Made by a program: the position numbers and the translations under genes. A stretch of DNA of 64,000 bases, taken from NCBI GenBank assembly GCA_963965975.1, contig OZ014415.1, positions 3,787,001 to 3,851,000 of the forward strand, read 5' to 3'. The notes under the pieces are model-generated. The model did not search any database. It saw only the letters and a program-made list of their open reading frames with translations, and was not told where the DNA came from. The stretch comes from Xestospongia bergquistia. Taxonomy: Eukaryota; Porifera; Demospongiae; Haplosclerida; Petrosiidae. This document shows positions 1-9,741 of the stretch, in pieces (positions within the stretch are counted from its first letter, which is position 1; each line of letters opens with the position of its first letter).

Positions 1-3000
1 GCAGTTATCAATTCTTCAACAGTGAGAGTGGGTGAGATAATATTGGATCGATGACAATTATTCACAAAATGTAGAATCCAAGCAGTGATACGCTGGAGAT
101 GAGTGAATGAAGAGTAGTGATTTAGAAGAATGACTGGAGCCTGTAATTGTACTGGGATCGCAAGACAGATCTCCTTCTCCTCTTCCTCTATTGTTTCAAC
201 TGTAATGTCCTGGTGAAGCCAATTATAAGAGTTCATGATGAGCCAAGGAGGCCCCTCCCACCAGAGCTTATGCTCCAATAATTCCCAAGGGAAAATCCCT
301 CGAGAGGCACAATCAGCTGGATTTTCAATTCTGACAACATGATTCCATCGATCAGGAGGAATTTGATCTATGATGGAGGAGACACGATTTCCTACATAGG
401 TTTTGAACTTTCTAGGATTTCCAGAGAGCCAATTGAGCACAATTGTACTATCAGTCCATGCAAAGATGTGGGACATAGGTAAAAGAAATACATCCTTTAC
501 ATGAATGAGGAGACGATCGAGGATTTGAGCACCACAGAGCTCAAGACGAGGGATTGAGAGTCTCTTGATTGGTGATACCTTTGTCTTAGACATTACCAGA
601 GACACGTGTACATGATTGAGTGAATCAATTGCTCTCAAATAGACTATGCCAGAGTAGGCATTCTCAGAAGCATCACTAAAACCATGTAGTTGGACAGATA
701 TGATTTGTACATTCTTAGGAAAGTAACAGCAAGAGATAGATTTGTCATAGAGAGAAGAGAGCTCTAATCACCACCGGGTCCAGGCACTTTGAATCCCTTC
801 AGGTATGAAATCATCCCGTCAATACGCAATTCCCATACTCGTTGCAGTAGAATCTTCATTCCAATTATAGTAGGAGAGAACCAGCCAAGTACATCAAATA
901 TTCTAGCTACGTTCGAGACAAAGAACTCTCTTTGTGATTTGCAGGAGCAGTGAGTCGAAAAGTGTTGGTAACAGTGTTCCATTCCAAACCTAGTGTCTTA
1001 GTGTAGGTATTAATATCAGATATAGCATGCACATTAGTACTCTCTAGCAAATTAGGTGGTATGTGTTGTAGTACCTGGTCATCACTTGAATTCCATTCTC
1101 TCAGGAGAAATCCTCCATGATAAACAAGTCACATAACTCCCTTTGGAAAATGATAGCTGTCTCCATGTCATCAGCACCTGTCAAACAATCATCTACGTAA
1201 AATGAGGTCTCAACTGTCTTGGCTGCCATTGGGTACTCATGGGAGAAATCCAGTACATTTTGCTTGACTGCCATGTTGGCAGCGAAGGATGAGGCAGCAA
1301 CTCCAAACGTGACTCTTGTCATACGATAATCTTGGATCTTGTCATTGTGTGATGATCTCCAGACAAAACAATGTAGATTTCAATCTTCCTCAATGAGTTT
1401 GATAGCTCGGTACATCTTACTGACATCAGCAGTGAGGTCAATACGATGAGACCTAAACCTGAGTACAACATCAATCAATGGAGGATGTATAGTGGGTCCA
1501 ACGAGAAGAGTATCATTTAGGGACACTCCTGTAGAGGACTTGGCTGAGGCATCAAATACAGCTCTCTCCTTAGTGGTGGTACTGGATTCTTTGTAGACAG
1601 CATGCATTGGGAGATGGAATGCTTCTTCAGGGGGTTTGTCCATGTCTTTACTGGGCACAGATTCTGCATGTCCCAGTTCCAAGTAATCCTGCATGACAGT
1701 TTGGAATTCGTGAAATTTATTCCTTTGAGTTAGAGAACGCTCTAAGGAGAGGAAACGTCTGATGACTTGAGACCTGGATTCTCCAAGTGATTTATAGCCA
1801 GACCTTTTAGGAAGGGGAACCACAAAAGATCCGTCATCAGCACGATAATGATGAGTATCAAAATGTTTCACCACAGTATGTTCCTCGAGTGTGAGAGCAG
1901 GTTTAGCGAAGGGTGATTCCTCAATTTCCCAAAACTTCTTCAGGATGTCATCACATGATGAAGTGAAAGAGCGAAACGTAGTCGCATAGAGGTTGACTTG
2001 TTCTGCCTCCATGATTGGTTCAGTGTTGCCAACCAAATTAAGAACCCAACCAAATTAAGGTCCCATCCGCCGGCCCTAACGTAATACGCTGACAAAAACA
2101 TCGACCCCAAGGAGGAGATCAATATGACCAGGTAATCCAAATGCTGGATCTGCAAGAAGCAAATCTGAGATATGACTCCAGGAAGAATCAAAGGGGACAG
2201 GAGAAACAGGGAGATCACATGTGACCTTAGGCAGAACTATAGCAGTGAGATCAATCTGCTTACTGCTATCACCATAAAGAGGTGTGATTCGAAGACTGGG
2301 AATGGACTGAATTGGTGATCTGGGGGATGACCCTGCAATTCCAAAAATGTGAATAGTCTGAGGAGAGCGAGGGAGCTGAAGATTTTGAGCTAGGCGCTCA
2401 GAGATAAAGGACGCTGAAGACGCGTTGTCGAGTAAAGCTCTTCCTTCGAAAAATGACTCATCCCTGGCTTTGATTAAAACACGACACGTCATCAGAAGTG
2501 AACTTGATTGTATTTTAGTGGCTGAGTTAGCCGACACCTGAAGCGAGGTGGGAGGAGCAGGAGCAGAAGTGCTCGAGTGATTTGAGCCAATGTGTAGGAG
2601 AGTATGATGTGGGCGTTGACATCTCTTACATCTATGTGAGGACTTACAATCCTTCACAGCGTGTCAACCATTGAGGCAGTTAATACAGAAATTGGATTTC
2701 TGTAGAGTTGACATCTTATCACTATGAGACATGAATTTAGGACAGATGTATAGAGGATGCCGCTCAGTGTTGCAGAGAATGCAATTGCCCATAGACTCGG
2801 AGTTAGCAGTGAAAGTGGTGACAGGAGTGAATGGTTTCTTGGTTGGTGGCTTCTTGCTAGAAGAAGACAATGATGTCTCGGATGCTTGAGCTCTGAGGTC
2901 AAGGAACTCAAGAATCTATGAGTATGATGGTACCTCTGTTTTATCCTGACTGTGCCGCTGCCACTCAAACATGGTGTCAACATCAAGCTTGAGCTTGATG

Positions 3001-4080
3001 ACTGACGTGATGAATGACTCATCAGGCTCAGAACCCATGGCCTTTAATGCTCTTAGGTGTTGCTGTACTGTATCATGTAGTCGCCTCAACTCCTTGCCAC
3101 TGCCGTCCTTCAGGGAGGGAGCTTCAACAATCTTATGCACGTAAGCACGATGTAAAAGATGAGGACGATTGAAACGCGACTTGAGACAGTCAATGGCTTC
3201 ATTGTAATTCTCACCTGAGCGCGAGAGTCCCTCGATGACAGGTTTAGCAGAGCCATTCTTAACTGCTTGCTACAAATAGACGAGTTTTTCAGAGTCTGAC
3301 AGATGAGCCCGGTCATGTACCGATATCTTGAACTGTTCCCAAAACTGGGACCAGTGTAGTACATCACCATCAAAGGTGGACACATCAAGCTTAGGCAGCC
3401 TGACTCCCTTACCATCTGCAACAGGTGTATTGATTTTAGATATGGTGCTCATTAATTTCCTTATTTTATGGGAGCATTCAAACTGCAATCTCTGAAGAGC
3501 AACATGTTGAGTGACCAGCTCATGATCATTCTCAAGATCTAATGATATGAGGTCTTCGTGTATGGTGGACAACTCACGCTTATGATCAGCAAGTTGTTCC
3601 ATGAATTGCTCTAACAGGGAGGAGTCATCACGATCTTCAGATAGGCCACTGAGGCCACTATCTGTATTCCTAAGACCAAGCTCCGGTCTTGATAATTGAC
3701 GGGCTGTCATCTTGTGAGGATCCGGTGTAGATAATTCAATAGAAGGTGTGAGTGCATGTGCTGTGGGTGTGTGCGTCATTATTTTTTGAATACGTAATAT
3801 AGTGCAGCAACAGTATCTTCATGTTGATCTAATATATTTGTTCCTTCCTAAGAGCTACATCATCACTCTCATCAATGAGATCCAGTACCTGATAGTGTAA
3901 CGACTTGAAATCTGAATCAGCTTCATCAAGCATCACTAATAGCTCCTTTGCATGATTAGAGATGCCAGCCACCTCAGGATCGGATTTGAGTTCTCTCAAT
4001 CGGTTGCCTAGACGAGTGATGGAGCTCCTAGGAACTCCTCGCTTCTTGTGTAGATTGGAGAGGGTACTAGCTTCGTCCAT
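1..4080 (-). pseudogene. Decayed BEL/Pao gag-pol polyprotein (partial)
   Basis: Open pieces lie at 3829-4080, 3270-3779, 2916-3140, 2664-2870, 2076-2657, 1380-2036, 1101-1322 and 764-982 in different minus frames, all collinear with the gag-pol of the 25.6 kb copy. Recognisable parts are the Gag domain (LPKLDVSTFDGDVLHWSQF), CCHC-like cysteines (CILCN, RCKRCQ), the protease region (LLDNASSASFI), the reverse-transcriptase motifs DVSKMYRA and YVDD, and the RNase H region (WTDSIIVLNWL on the minus strand near 440). A small direct duplication containing AACCAAATTAAG lies at 2030-2060. At about 915-925 this copy keeps a T that the 25.6 kb copy lacks, so its frame is open across that point. Confidence 0.9.
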
Positions 4081-4228
4081 GGGCCAATAGGTAACAGTCG
4101 TGGGAGTTAATTAGAAAATGTGGTGAGGACTATATGAAAAAAGCGACAAAACCGTACACTCTTAAATCTGCCAACAAACCTGTTTTCTACCAGATACTAA
4201 AGAGTTATCCAGTTCGGTGGACCAAAAT

Positions 4229-4373
4229 GAATATGAGTTAGGGCAGATGAGAGATTACTAAAGTAAGAGCCACTCAAGGTAACTTAAGGCAACCACGTTT
4301 TTTTTATCATTAAATCTAATTATACATATACCAGAAAAATTAAAATAAAATTGAAGCCTGATTAATGTCAACA
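4229..4373 (-). repeat. 5' LTR of BEL family A copy 1
   Basis: 145 bp. On the minus strand it starts TGTTGACATTAATCAGG and ends CATATTCA, matching the 154-bp LTRs at 25291 and 31243 with several substitutions and indels. It is followed on the minus strand by TGGTCCACCGAACTGG, the probable tRNA primer-binding site, as in the younger copy. Downstream on the plus strand, the sequence resumes in the intron shared by the mini-exon repeats. Confidence 0.85.
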
Positions 4374-5370
4374 CATGAACTATTTTACTGAATATTAATG
4401 TATAGGTATTAACAGTCTAACAGGGTCTAGAACTAATGCATCTCGTAGGCGTGGAACTAGTGTAGGAACTTGTAGGCGTGGAACTAGTACAACTTACGAG
4501 TATCAATTACGTATCTCATCTCCAGGTAAGACATATACATGTACTATTTTACTGAATATTAATATATAGCTACTAATGGGTCTACAACTAATGCATCTCG
4601 TGGATGTGGAACTAGTGCAACTGACGAGTGTCAATCATGTAACTCATTTTCAAGTAAGACATATACATGTACTATTTTACTGAATATTAATGTATGGGGG
4701 GTACTAATGGTCGAACAAGGTCTAGAACTAATGCATCTTGTGGCCGTGCAACTACTGTAGGAACTCATGGACGTGGAACTTGTGTAGCAACTCGTGGGCG
4801 AGGAACTAGTCCAACTGACGAGTGTCAATCACGTAACTCATCTCCAATTAAGACATATACATGTACTATTTTACTGAATATTAATGTATAGGTACTGATG
4901 GTTGAACTAGGTCTAGAACTAATGCATCTCATGGGAGTGGAACTAGTATAGGAACTCGTGGATGTGGAACTGGTGCAACTAACGAGTGTCAATGACGTAA
5001 CTCATCTCCAAGTAAGACATATACATGTACTATTTTACTGAATATTAATGTATAGGTACTGATGGTTGTACTAGGTCTAGAACTAATGCATCTCATGGGC
5101 GTGGAACTAGTATAAAAACTCGTGGACGAGTAACTGGTGCAACTAATGAGTGTCAATGATGTAACTCATCTCCAAGTAAGACATATACATGTACTATTTT
5201 ACTGAATATTAATACATAGGTACTAACAGTCGAACAGGGTCTAGAACTAATGCTTCTCGTGGGCGTGGAACTAGTGTAAGAACTTGTGGGCGTGGAACTA
5301 GTGCAACTGACGAGTGTCAATCATGTAACTCATTTCCAAGTAAGACATATACATGTACTATTTTACTGAA
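4374..5370 (+). repeat. Tandem array of six mini-exon/mini-intron units (about 164 bp)
   Basis: Units repeat every 164 bp, with one of 128 and one of 194. Each has a block that reads like an exon (4406-4525, 4570-4653, 4701-4847, 4892-5011, 5056-5175, 5220-5339) followed by a 44-nt block that reads like an intron, GTAAGACATATACATG... to ...AATGTATAG. Exon lengths are 120, 84, 147, 120, 120 and 120 nt, all multiples of three. Each starts with two bases and ends with one base of a split codon, so the introns are phase 1 and any unit can be lost or gained in frame. The peptide is about 40 residues, rich in Arg, Gly, Thr and Ser (TRGRGTS) and ending TDECQSRNSSP. Units 1, 2, 3 and 6 are open; units 4 and 5 contain TGA stops; unit 3 has lost both splice signals (AG to GG, GT to TT). 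It is probably the remains of a repetitive low-complexity protein gene; the function is unknown. Confidence 0.75.
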
Positions 5371-5394
5371 AATAATAAATCAACTTTGCCACCA

Positions 5395-5664
5395 ACCCGA
5401 AAAGGGTCCCATAGACTGATATTGTTGCAGCCTCCGAGCAAGTGACAAATCACTACCATCAACTGAGGGACAACAACTTCGTGAGACTGTCAAGTCCTGT
5501 CTGCATAAATATGGTAATAGACCACCAATTCCTACTCTCAATCAGGTAGGACGCGCAGCTATCAAAAGCCTCAAGCCAAACAAAGAAATAGTCATCCTAC
5601 TGGCTGATAAAGGCAATGCCACAGTAGTATTGAACAGAGACCAGTACACATCCAATAGTATTTA
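5395..5664 (+). pseudogene. Penelope-like element reverse-transcriptase fragment
   Basis: An open stretch ending in TAA at about 5664 translates to a segment containing STEGQQLRETVKSCLHKYG and IVILLADKGNATVVLNRDQY. The ADKGxAxVVxxRxxY pattern is characteristic of the N-terminal part of Penelope-like reverse transcriptases. There is no start codon, no catalytic YxDD and no endonuclease, so only a short scrap remains. It lies between the mini-exon array and the SAM-domain exon. The family call rests on one motif. Confidence 0.6.
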
Positions 5665-5682
5665 ATAGAACCTAGCGTAAAG

Positions 5683-5934
5683 ATGTACGGATGCGCAAAC
5701 GTTTTCACACTTCCTGGAGCTGCATATTATTTCGTAATGGAAGAGTTCAAGCTTCTAAATATTACTGAACTTCGAGAGTATCTTGCAAGACAAAGCATTA
5801 GCTCAAAGACGTTAGAATTACTTGCCGAGAATGTGGTGTCAGGACTTGCTCTGGTCTTGCCCGATGAATCAGAATTGAAGGTACCAACAATCAGTGACAG
5901 AGCAATATATATTCAGAAGCTAAAAACAGGTAAA
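5683..5934 (+). CDS. First exon of a SAM-domain (SAMD3-like) host gene
   Basis: The 84-residue open frame contains a sterile alpha motif-like domain at about residues 20-80: LNITELREYLARQSIS, then LELLAENVVSGLALVLPD, then ISDRAIYIQKLKTG, matching the usual helix spacing of SAM domains. SAM domains mediate protein-protein contacts. The exon ends at AAAACAG with a consensus donor (GTAAAT) in phase 1. An acceptor at 5990 leads to a short piece that stops at 6029-6031, so the native splicing is unclear. A hAT element lies just downstream. Later pieces at 9090-9504 and 15217-16130 resemble the body of SAMD3-like proteins, so I read this as their N terminus. The start at 5683 is the first ATG; 5740 (MEEFKLLN) is an equally good start. 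Confidence 0.65.
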
Positions 5935-6089
5935 TAAATAATTTTTATTTATAGTACTGTTTATTTTTGACACAACTTTCTCAATTGTAGGAAACAGCAA
6001 TCAAAGTACCACATTCCTTTGTTTAAGATAGCCTTGAAGTATGTTGATTGGATAAGTATATAACTATGCATATACATATCAGGCATGGG

Positions 6090-6240
6090 GCCAAGTACAT
6101 TGGTACTTGTACTTAAGTACTATAAGTACATCTATGAAAGTACTTGTACTTGTACTTAAGTACTGAGGTATGTACTTGCAAGTACTTAAATACTTATAAG
6201 TACTTTGAAGTACCTTTAAGTCTTTTAAGTCCTTCTAATA
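6090..6240 (+). promoter_or_regulatory. hAT left subterminal AAGTAC repeat cluster
   Basis: A dense run of AAGTAC, GTACTT and ACTTGTACTT hexamers in both orientations lies directly inside the left inverted repeat. A similar run occupies 8315-8462 at the other end. In Ac-like hAT elements, short subterminal repeats bind the transposase. That role is inferred here from position and repetition. Confidence 0.6.
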
Positions 6241-6380
6241 TTATTGATCAAAGAAGGTGTTACCTTTTCATACTTAACTGCATCAACCAGGTGCTAAATA
6301 GAGGTCAAAGACTCAAAGTTATCTCATGAGTAGTCATGCATATATAAGGACAGCTTGTTCATTTTTACTCTTACAAAAAC

Positions 6381-8254
6381 ATGGCTACTGCTAGCAAAGT
6401 TCCAGCTGTGTTAAAGCACTACATTGTTTCTGAGACATTGCCAGAAGTAGACTTCAAAGCTAAATGCAAGTATTGCAGTAAGGACATCATTGGATCTGTC
6501 AAGGCTACAACTAACTGGTGGAAGCACTTGGTAAGTAACTACAGAATATTTATAATGATCAAATCAATGCTACTATTCTTTTTTAGAGACGAGCACATCA
6601 ACAGATTTTAAAGAAAGATCAATCTGATACTGAGACACAGCAAACGCTAACTCATATTGTAGAGTCTGACAAAAAGTATGATTGCAAACATCCAAAGCAA
6701 GTTTCGGCTACTGAAGATCTAGTTAACTTTGTTGCTGATGATCTTATGCCTTTGTCCCTGGTGGAGAGTATTCGCTTTAAGAAGTTTGTGAACAGATTAG
6801 ATCCACATTATTATCTTCCTAGTCGGAAGCATTTGTCAACAACACTACTCAAGAAGAAGTACGATAAAGTGAAGAACATGGTGTTGAAGCGATTGAAGGA
6901 TGTAGAAAATATTAGCGTTACTGTAGATCTTTGGTCTAATCGACAAATGAGATCATATCTGGGGATTACTGGGCACTTTATATCAAATGACTGGAAACTA
7001 GAATCAGTCATGTTAGGGTGCAATCGTGTGACTGGAAGACATACTGCTGAAAATATCTCAATCTGGTATGATGAAGTGACTTCTGATTTTAATATAAGTC
7101 AAAAAGTGCGACATATTGTCACTGACAGTGGATCTAATGTCAAGAAAGCATTTCTAACACTACCAGGCTATGTGCAGGATCAAACAATTGACAGTGAGAT
7201 TGATGATAACGATGACACAGAAGAATACGAAGCTGTCAGTATCTCTTCAGAAGAAGTTACATTTGAACACCACTCATGCTTTGCACACACTCTACAGTTG
7301 GTAATAAAAGATGGATTAAAGAAAGCAGGTCACATAAACACAGTTATTAAAAGGTGCTCAAAACTCGTGTCATTTGTACGAAGATCAACCATTGCAACTG
7401 ATATCCTTGGAACAGAGAATAGACTTCAAGCTGACAACATCACTAGGTGGAATTCGCAGTTGAAAATGATAAAATCAGTGCTTGCTATACCAGAAACTAG
7501 GCTCTCTGAGTTAGAGGGAGCTCCTAATCTGTCACATCACGATCGAAACATCCTTCAAGATATTGTCGATATCCTTACTCCTTTTGAAGAGGCCACAGAC
7601 TTTGTTCAGGTAGAATGTGTGCCATCAGCTGGATATGTTTTGCCATGTGCAGTTGGTTTGACTCATCATCTTCAAGGCTTAGTTTCACGTTACAACTTAA
7701 GTTTTATTCAAGGCCTAAAAGAATCTTTAGAGAAGCGCATGCCATATTATGAACATAATGAAACTTATATTCTAGCTGCAATTTTAGATCCTCGATTTAA
7801 ACTTCGCTGGTGTAGTGATGAGGCTGTCACTTTAAGATCAAAAGAAGTATTGAAGGCTGCAGTTGAAAAAATTAACCCTGTCCAAGTTCATGTTGAGGGT
7901 ACTTCTGAACCACCTTTAAAGAAGAGCAAAACCTTATTTAGTTTCATGCCTGAGCCTGAGGCTGAAACCAATTCCTTCCAGAGTCAGTCGAACACTGATG
8001 ATTATTTAGCAGCTCCTTTTGTCTCCATGGACACAAACCCAGCCAATTATTGGAAAGAAAATCACAGAAAGTATCCATCTCTTTCGAATATTGCTAAAGA
8101 AGTTCTTGGAATACCTTCTTCATCTTCAGCTGTAGAGAGGCTATTTAGCATTGCAGGAAAGGTTTTCACACCAGAAAGGTGTAGACTAAGCGATGACAGA
8201 TTCGAACAGCTAATGTTTATAAGATGTAATAATGATAATGTACCATTATTGTAA
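6381..8254 (+). CDS. hAT transposase with BED zinc finger
   Basis: Two exons: 6381-6530 (50 codons, phase 0) and 6587-8254, separated by a 56-nt intron GTAAGT...TTTTTTAG, giving about 605 residues, a normal length for the family. The BED zinc finger spans the junction: CKYC, then a W-rich segment, then H-x4-H (HLRRAH). The catalytic acidic residues appear to be D164 (VTVDLWSN), D230 (VTDSGSN) and E567 (SSAVERLFS). The hAT CxxH motif is C281/H284 (CFAH), and the C-terminal dimerisation region carries SSAVERLFSIAGKVFTPER. The enzyme would cut and paste DNA in the nucleus. No stop or frameshift is seen, so it may be functional. Confidence 0.93.
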
Positions 8255-8483
8255 TTCTGTTTGACTGCCAAAAACTAATAACCACTCCCAAATTTATTAC
8301 CTACCAGTTGAAACATTTGTACTTGTACTTGTACTTAAGTACTTTCTAAAGTACTTGTACTTATACTTAAGTACATTTTAATTATTGGAGCTTGTATTTG
8401 TACTTGTACTTAAGATTTTTTGAAAGTACTTGTACTTTACTTAAGTACTTTCAAAAGTACTTGGCCCCATGTCTGATACATAT

Positions 8484-8680
8484 ATATATATATAGTTAGT
8501 AAATTCCTGTAATTCTAGACTTTTTAATAGAGTATGGTTTTGCCTACCTCTCAATATATAATGAGTTTAACATAACCTCTATCAGCTTAATAAGGATCTT
8601 TCAAAACAGTCAGAATTTATGAGTAGTCTGGAGTTACAGGACTTTATATATGCAACTATAGTATAATATATACACATATA

Positions 8681-8743
<63 letters not shown>

Positions 8744-8821
8744 GTATGTATGTATGTATACATGTATGTATGCATGTATATGTGTATATATATATATATA
8801 TGTATGTGTAATATTTTGTAG
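8484..8821. repeat. Intergenic/intronic stretch with TA/TATG microsatellite
   Basis: The region holds a long (TA)n run from about 8670 to 8735, followed by (TGTA)n, TATG and mixed TA tracts to about 8810. Open frames here are artefacts of the simple repeat. No gene is seen before the acceptor-like site at 8820-8821. Confidence 0.85.
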
Positions 8822-9021
8822 GAAATCCACTCTTCTAATAATATTAGTGATGAACTAAGTGTCACTATAGATGATTTTGATGAAGTACTGTCCAGAATAC
8901 TAAATGTAACTTTCTGTAATAAATAACATGACTCATGATTTTTTGTATTTAGAATAGCACCAGTGATATCGGATTAGTAGATTACCAATTAAACAAAGAC
9001 AATGTCAGTTTCTCTGTATAG
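8822..9021 (+). CDS. Two putative small exons ending in a stop
   Basis: Between a TTGTAG acceptor and a GTAACT donor, 8822-8905 is open for 28 codons ([20 protein letters not shown]...). After a TATTTAG acceptor, 8953-9021 is open for 22 codons plus TAG ([15 protein letters not shown]...). Both are in phase 0 and the intron is 47 nt. The acidic, Ser-rich sequence has no recognised domain. The phase does not match the SAM exon at 5683-5934, so membership of that gene is uncertain. It could be a linker exon of the SAMD3-like gene or a chance open stretch. Confidence 0.35.
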
Positions 9022-9084
9022 AATGTAGCTAGTATCAAACGATTTTTAATTTTACCAATTTTATAATGTCAATGGGATGCTGCT

Positions 9085-9504
9085 ACTATACTTGATGACT
9101 CAGGAACCACAGAATCCAATGATAAGAAACACAAATACAGAAAATGTTAGTACTTTTCCTAGTCAATTTGTTACTATTGTTATTTGTTTTCACATGCAGG
9201 TTTTACCTTTGCTGGAAAACATTTTAAGTTTGATGAAACATCTAGGGTTTTGTGTACTCCAGTACTCTCAAAATGAAAACAATAAGTACCATTACCAAGG
9301 CCTTTTGATGTGCCATTGAACTTCCCACCAAATGTTGAAGCAGCACTGCTGAACAAAATCACTTTTTGGGAAACCTTGGACAAAATTCATAACTGTTATT
9401 GCACAATCCATTTATAGGTGCAAAAGCTACCCTACAGAACACGAGTATTCTCACACTGTCCAACAGCTTTATTAAAAATGGCCATTTCTTGATGATGGTA
9501 GGGG
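9085..9504 (+). pseudogene. Middle exons of SAMD3-like gene, interrupted by BEL-B
   Basis: An exon-like block near 9090-9150 reads DAATILDDSGTTESNDKKHK. After a CATGCAG acceptor at 9199, a longer block contains PLPRPFDVPLNFPPNVEAAL, then WETLDKIHNCYCTIHL, then CKSYPTEHEYSHTVQQL and KWPFLDDG. The series 'P-F-x-P...L', 'YPT-x-E-Y' and 'L-x-K-x-PFL-D' is the pattern of SAMD3-like proteins of fish and invertebrates. In-frame stops (after VLSK and QLY) show decay. The sequence stops at 9504 where a BEL element enters, and continues after it at 15217. Confidence 0.6.
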
Positions 9505-9626
9505 TGGACACGTTAAGTTAATAATTATAGTTATCACTATATTTTAGTTATTAAAAAAAGAACATCTTTTTGTTGTTGAAAAAAAGTAGAAGAATCTGTT
9601 CTAATCCAAGGGAAACAATCCCTACA
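9505..9626 (+). repeat. BEL-B 5' LTR and primer-binding site
   Basis: 122 bp, TGGACACGT...CCCTACA. It is followed by TTGGTCCAATGAACCAG, whose TGG at 9628 fits the start of a tRNA primer-binding site. Confidence 0.9.
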
Positions 9627-9741
9627 TTGGTCCAATGAACCAGATACCTATTCTTGTTCTCTATATTGTTCAATAAACTCTAGTAGTAGCAAGTTTGATC
9701 GTAGGATCTGTCCACCCTCAAGAGAAGAAGAGGAGTGTCAC

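Larger units (their letters stand above)
1..4373 (-). mobile_element. BEL/Pao LTR retrotransposon, family A, copy 1 (5' part, decayed)
   Basis: Reading leftwards from 4373, this is a second copy of the element found at 25291-31396: 5' LTR, primer-binding region, gag, protease, reverse transcriptase and RNase H. It leaves the window at position 1 within the region between RNase H and integrase (matching about 29693-29721 of the other copy), so integrase and the 3' LTR are not visible. The coding strand is broken by many frameshifts and stops, so this copy is dead. It sits inside a short intron of the mini-exon array that follows. No target duplication can be checked because the other end is outside the window. 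Confidence 0.93.
6080..8475 (+). mobile_element. hAT DNA transposon, apparently complete
   Basis: 2396 bp, flanked by a perfect 8-bp direct repeat ATACATAT (6072-6079 and 8476-8483). Terminal inverted repeats are CAGGCATGGGGCCAAGTAC at the left and its reverse complement with one mismatch at the right. The target duplication fits the nTnnnnAn pattern described for the Ac branch of hAT. Both ends carry many copies of the hexamer AAGTAC/GTACTT (6100-6235 and 8315-8462), probably subterminal transposase-binding sites. It encodes one spliced transposase with no visible lesion, and the perfect target duplication argues for recent insertion. It lies in an intron or gap of the SAM-domain gene. Confidence 0.93.

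Noticed and set aside
4694-4891. A free-standing small Arg/Gly-rich gene
   Set aside because: It is unit 3 of the tandem mini-exon array read through its mutated splice sites, not an independent gene.
8656-8865. Minus-strand open frame rich in Tyr and Ile
   Set aside because: It is the translation of a (TA)n/(TGTA)n microsatellite.
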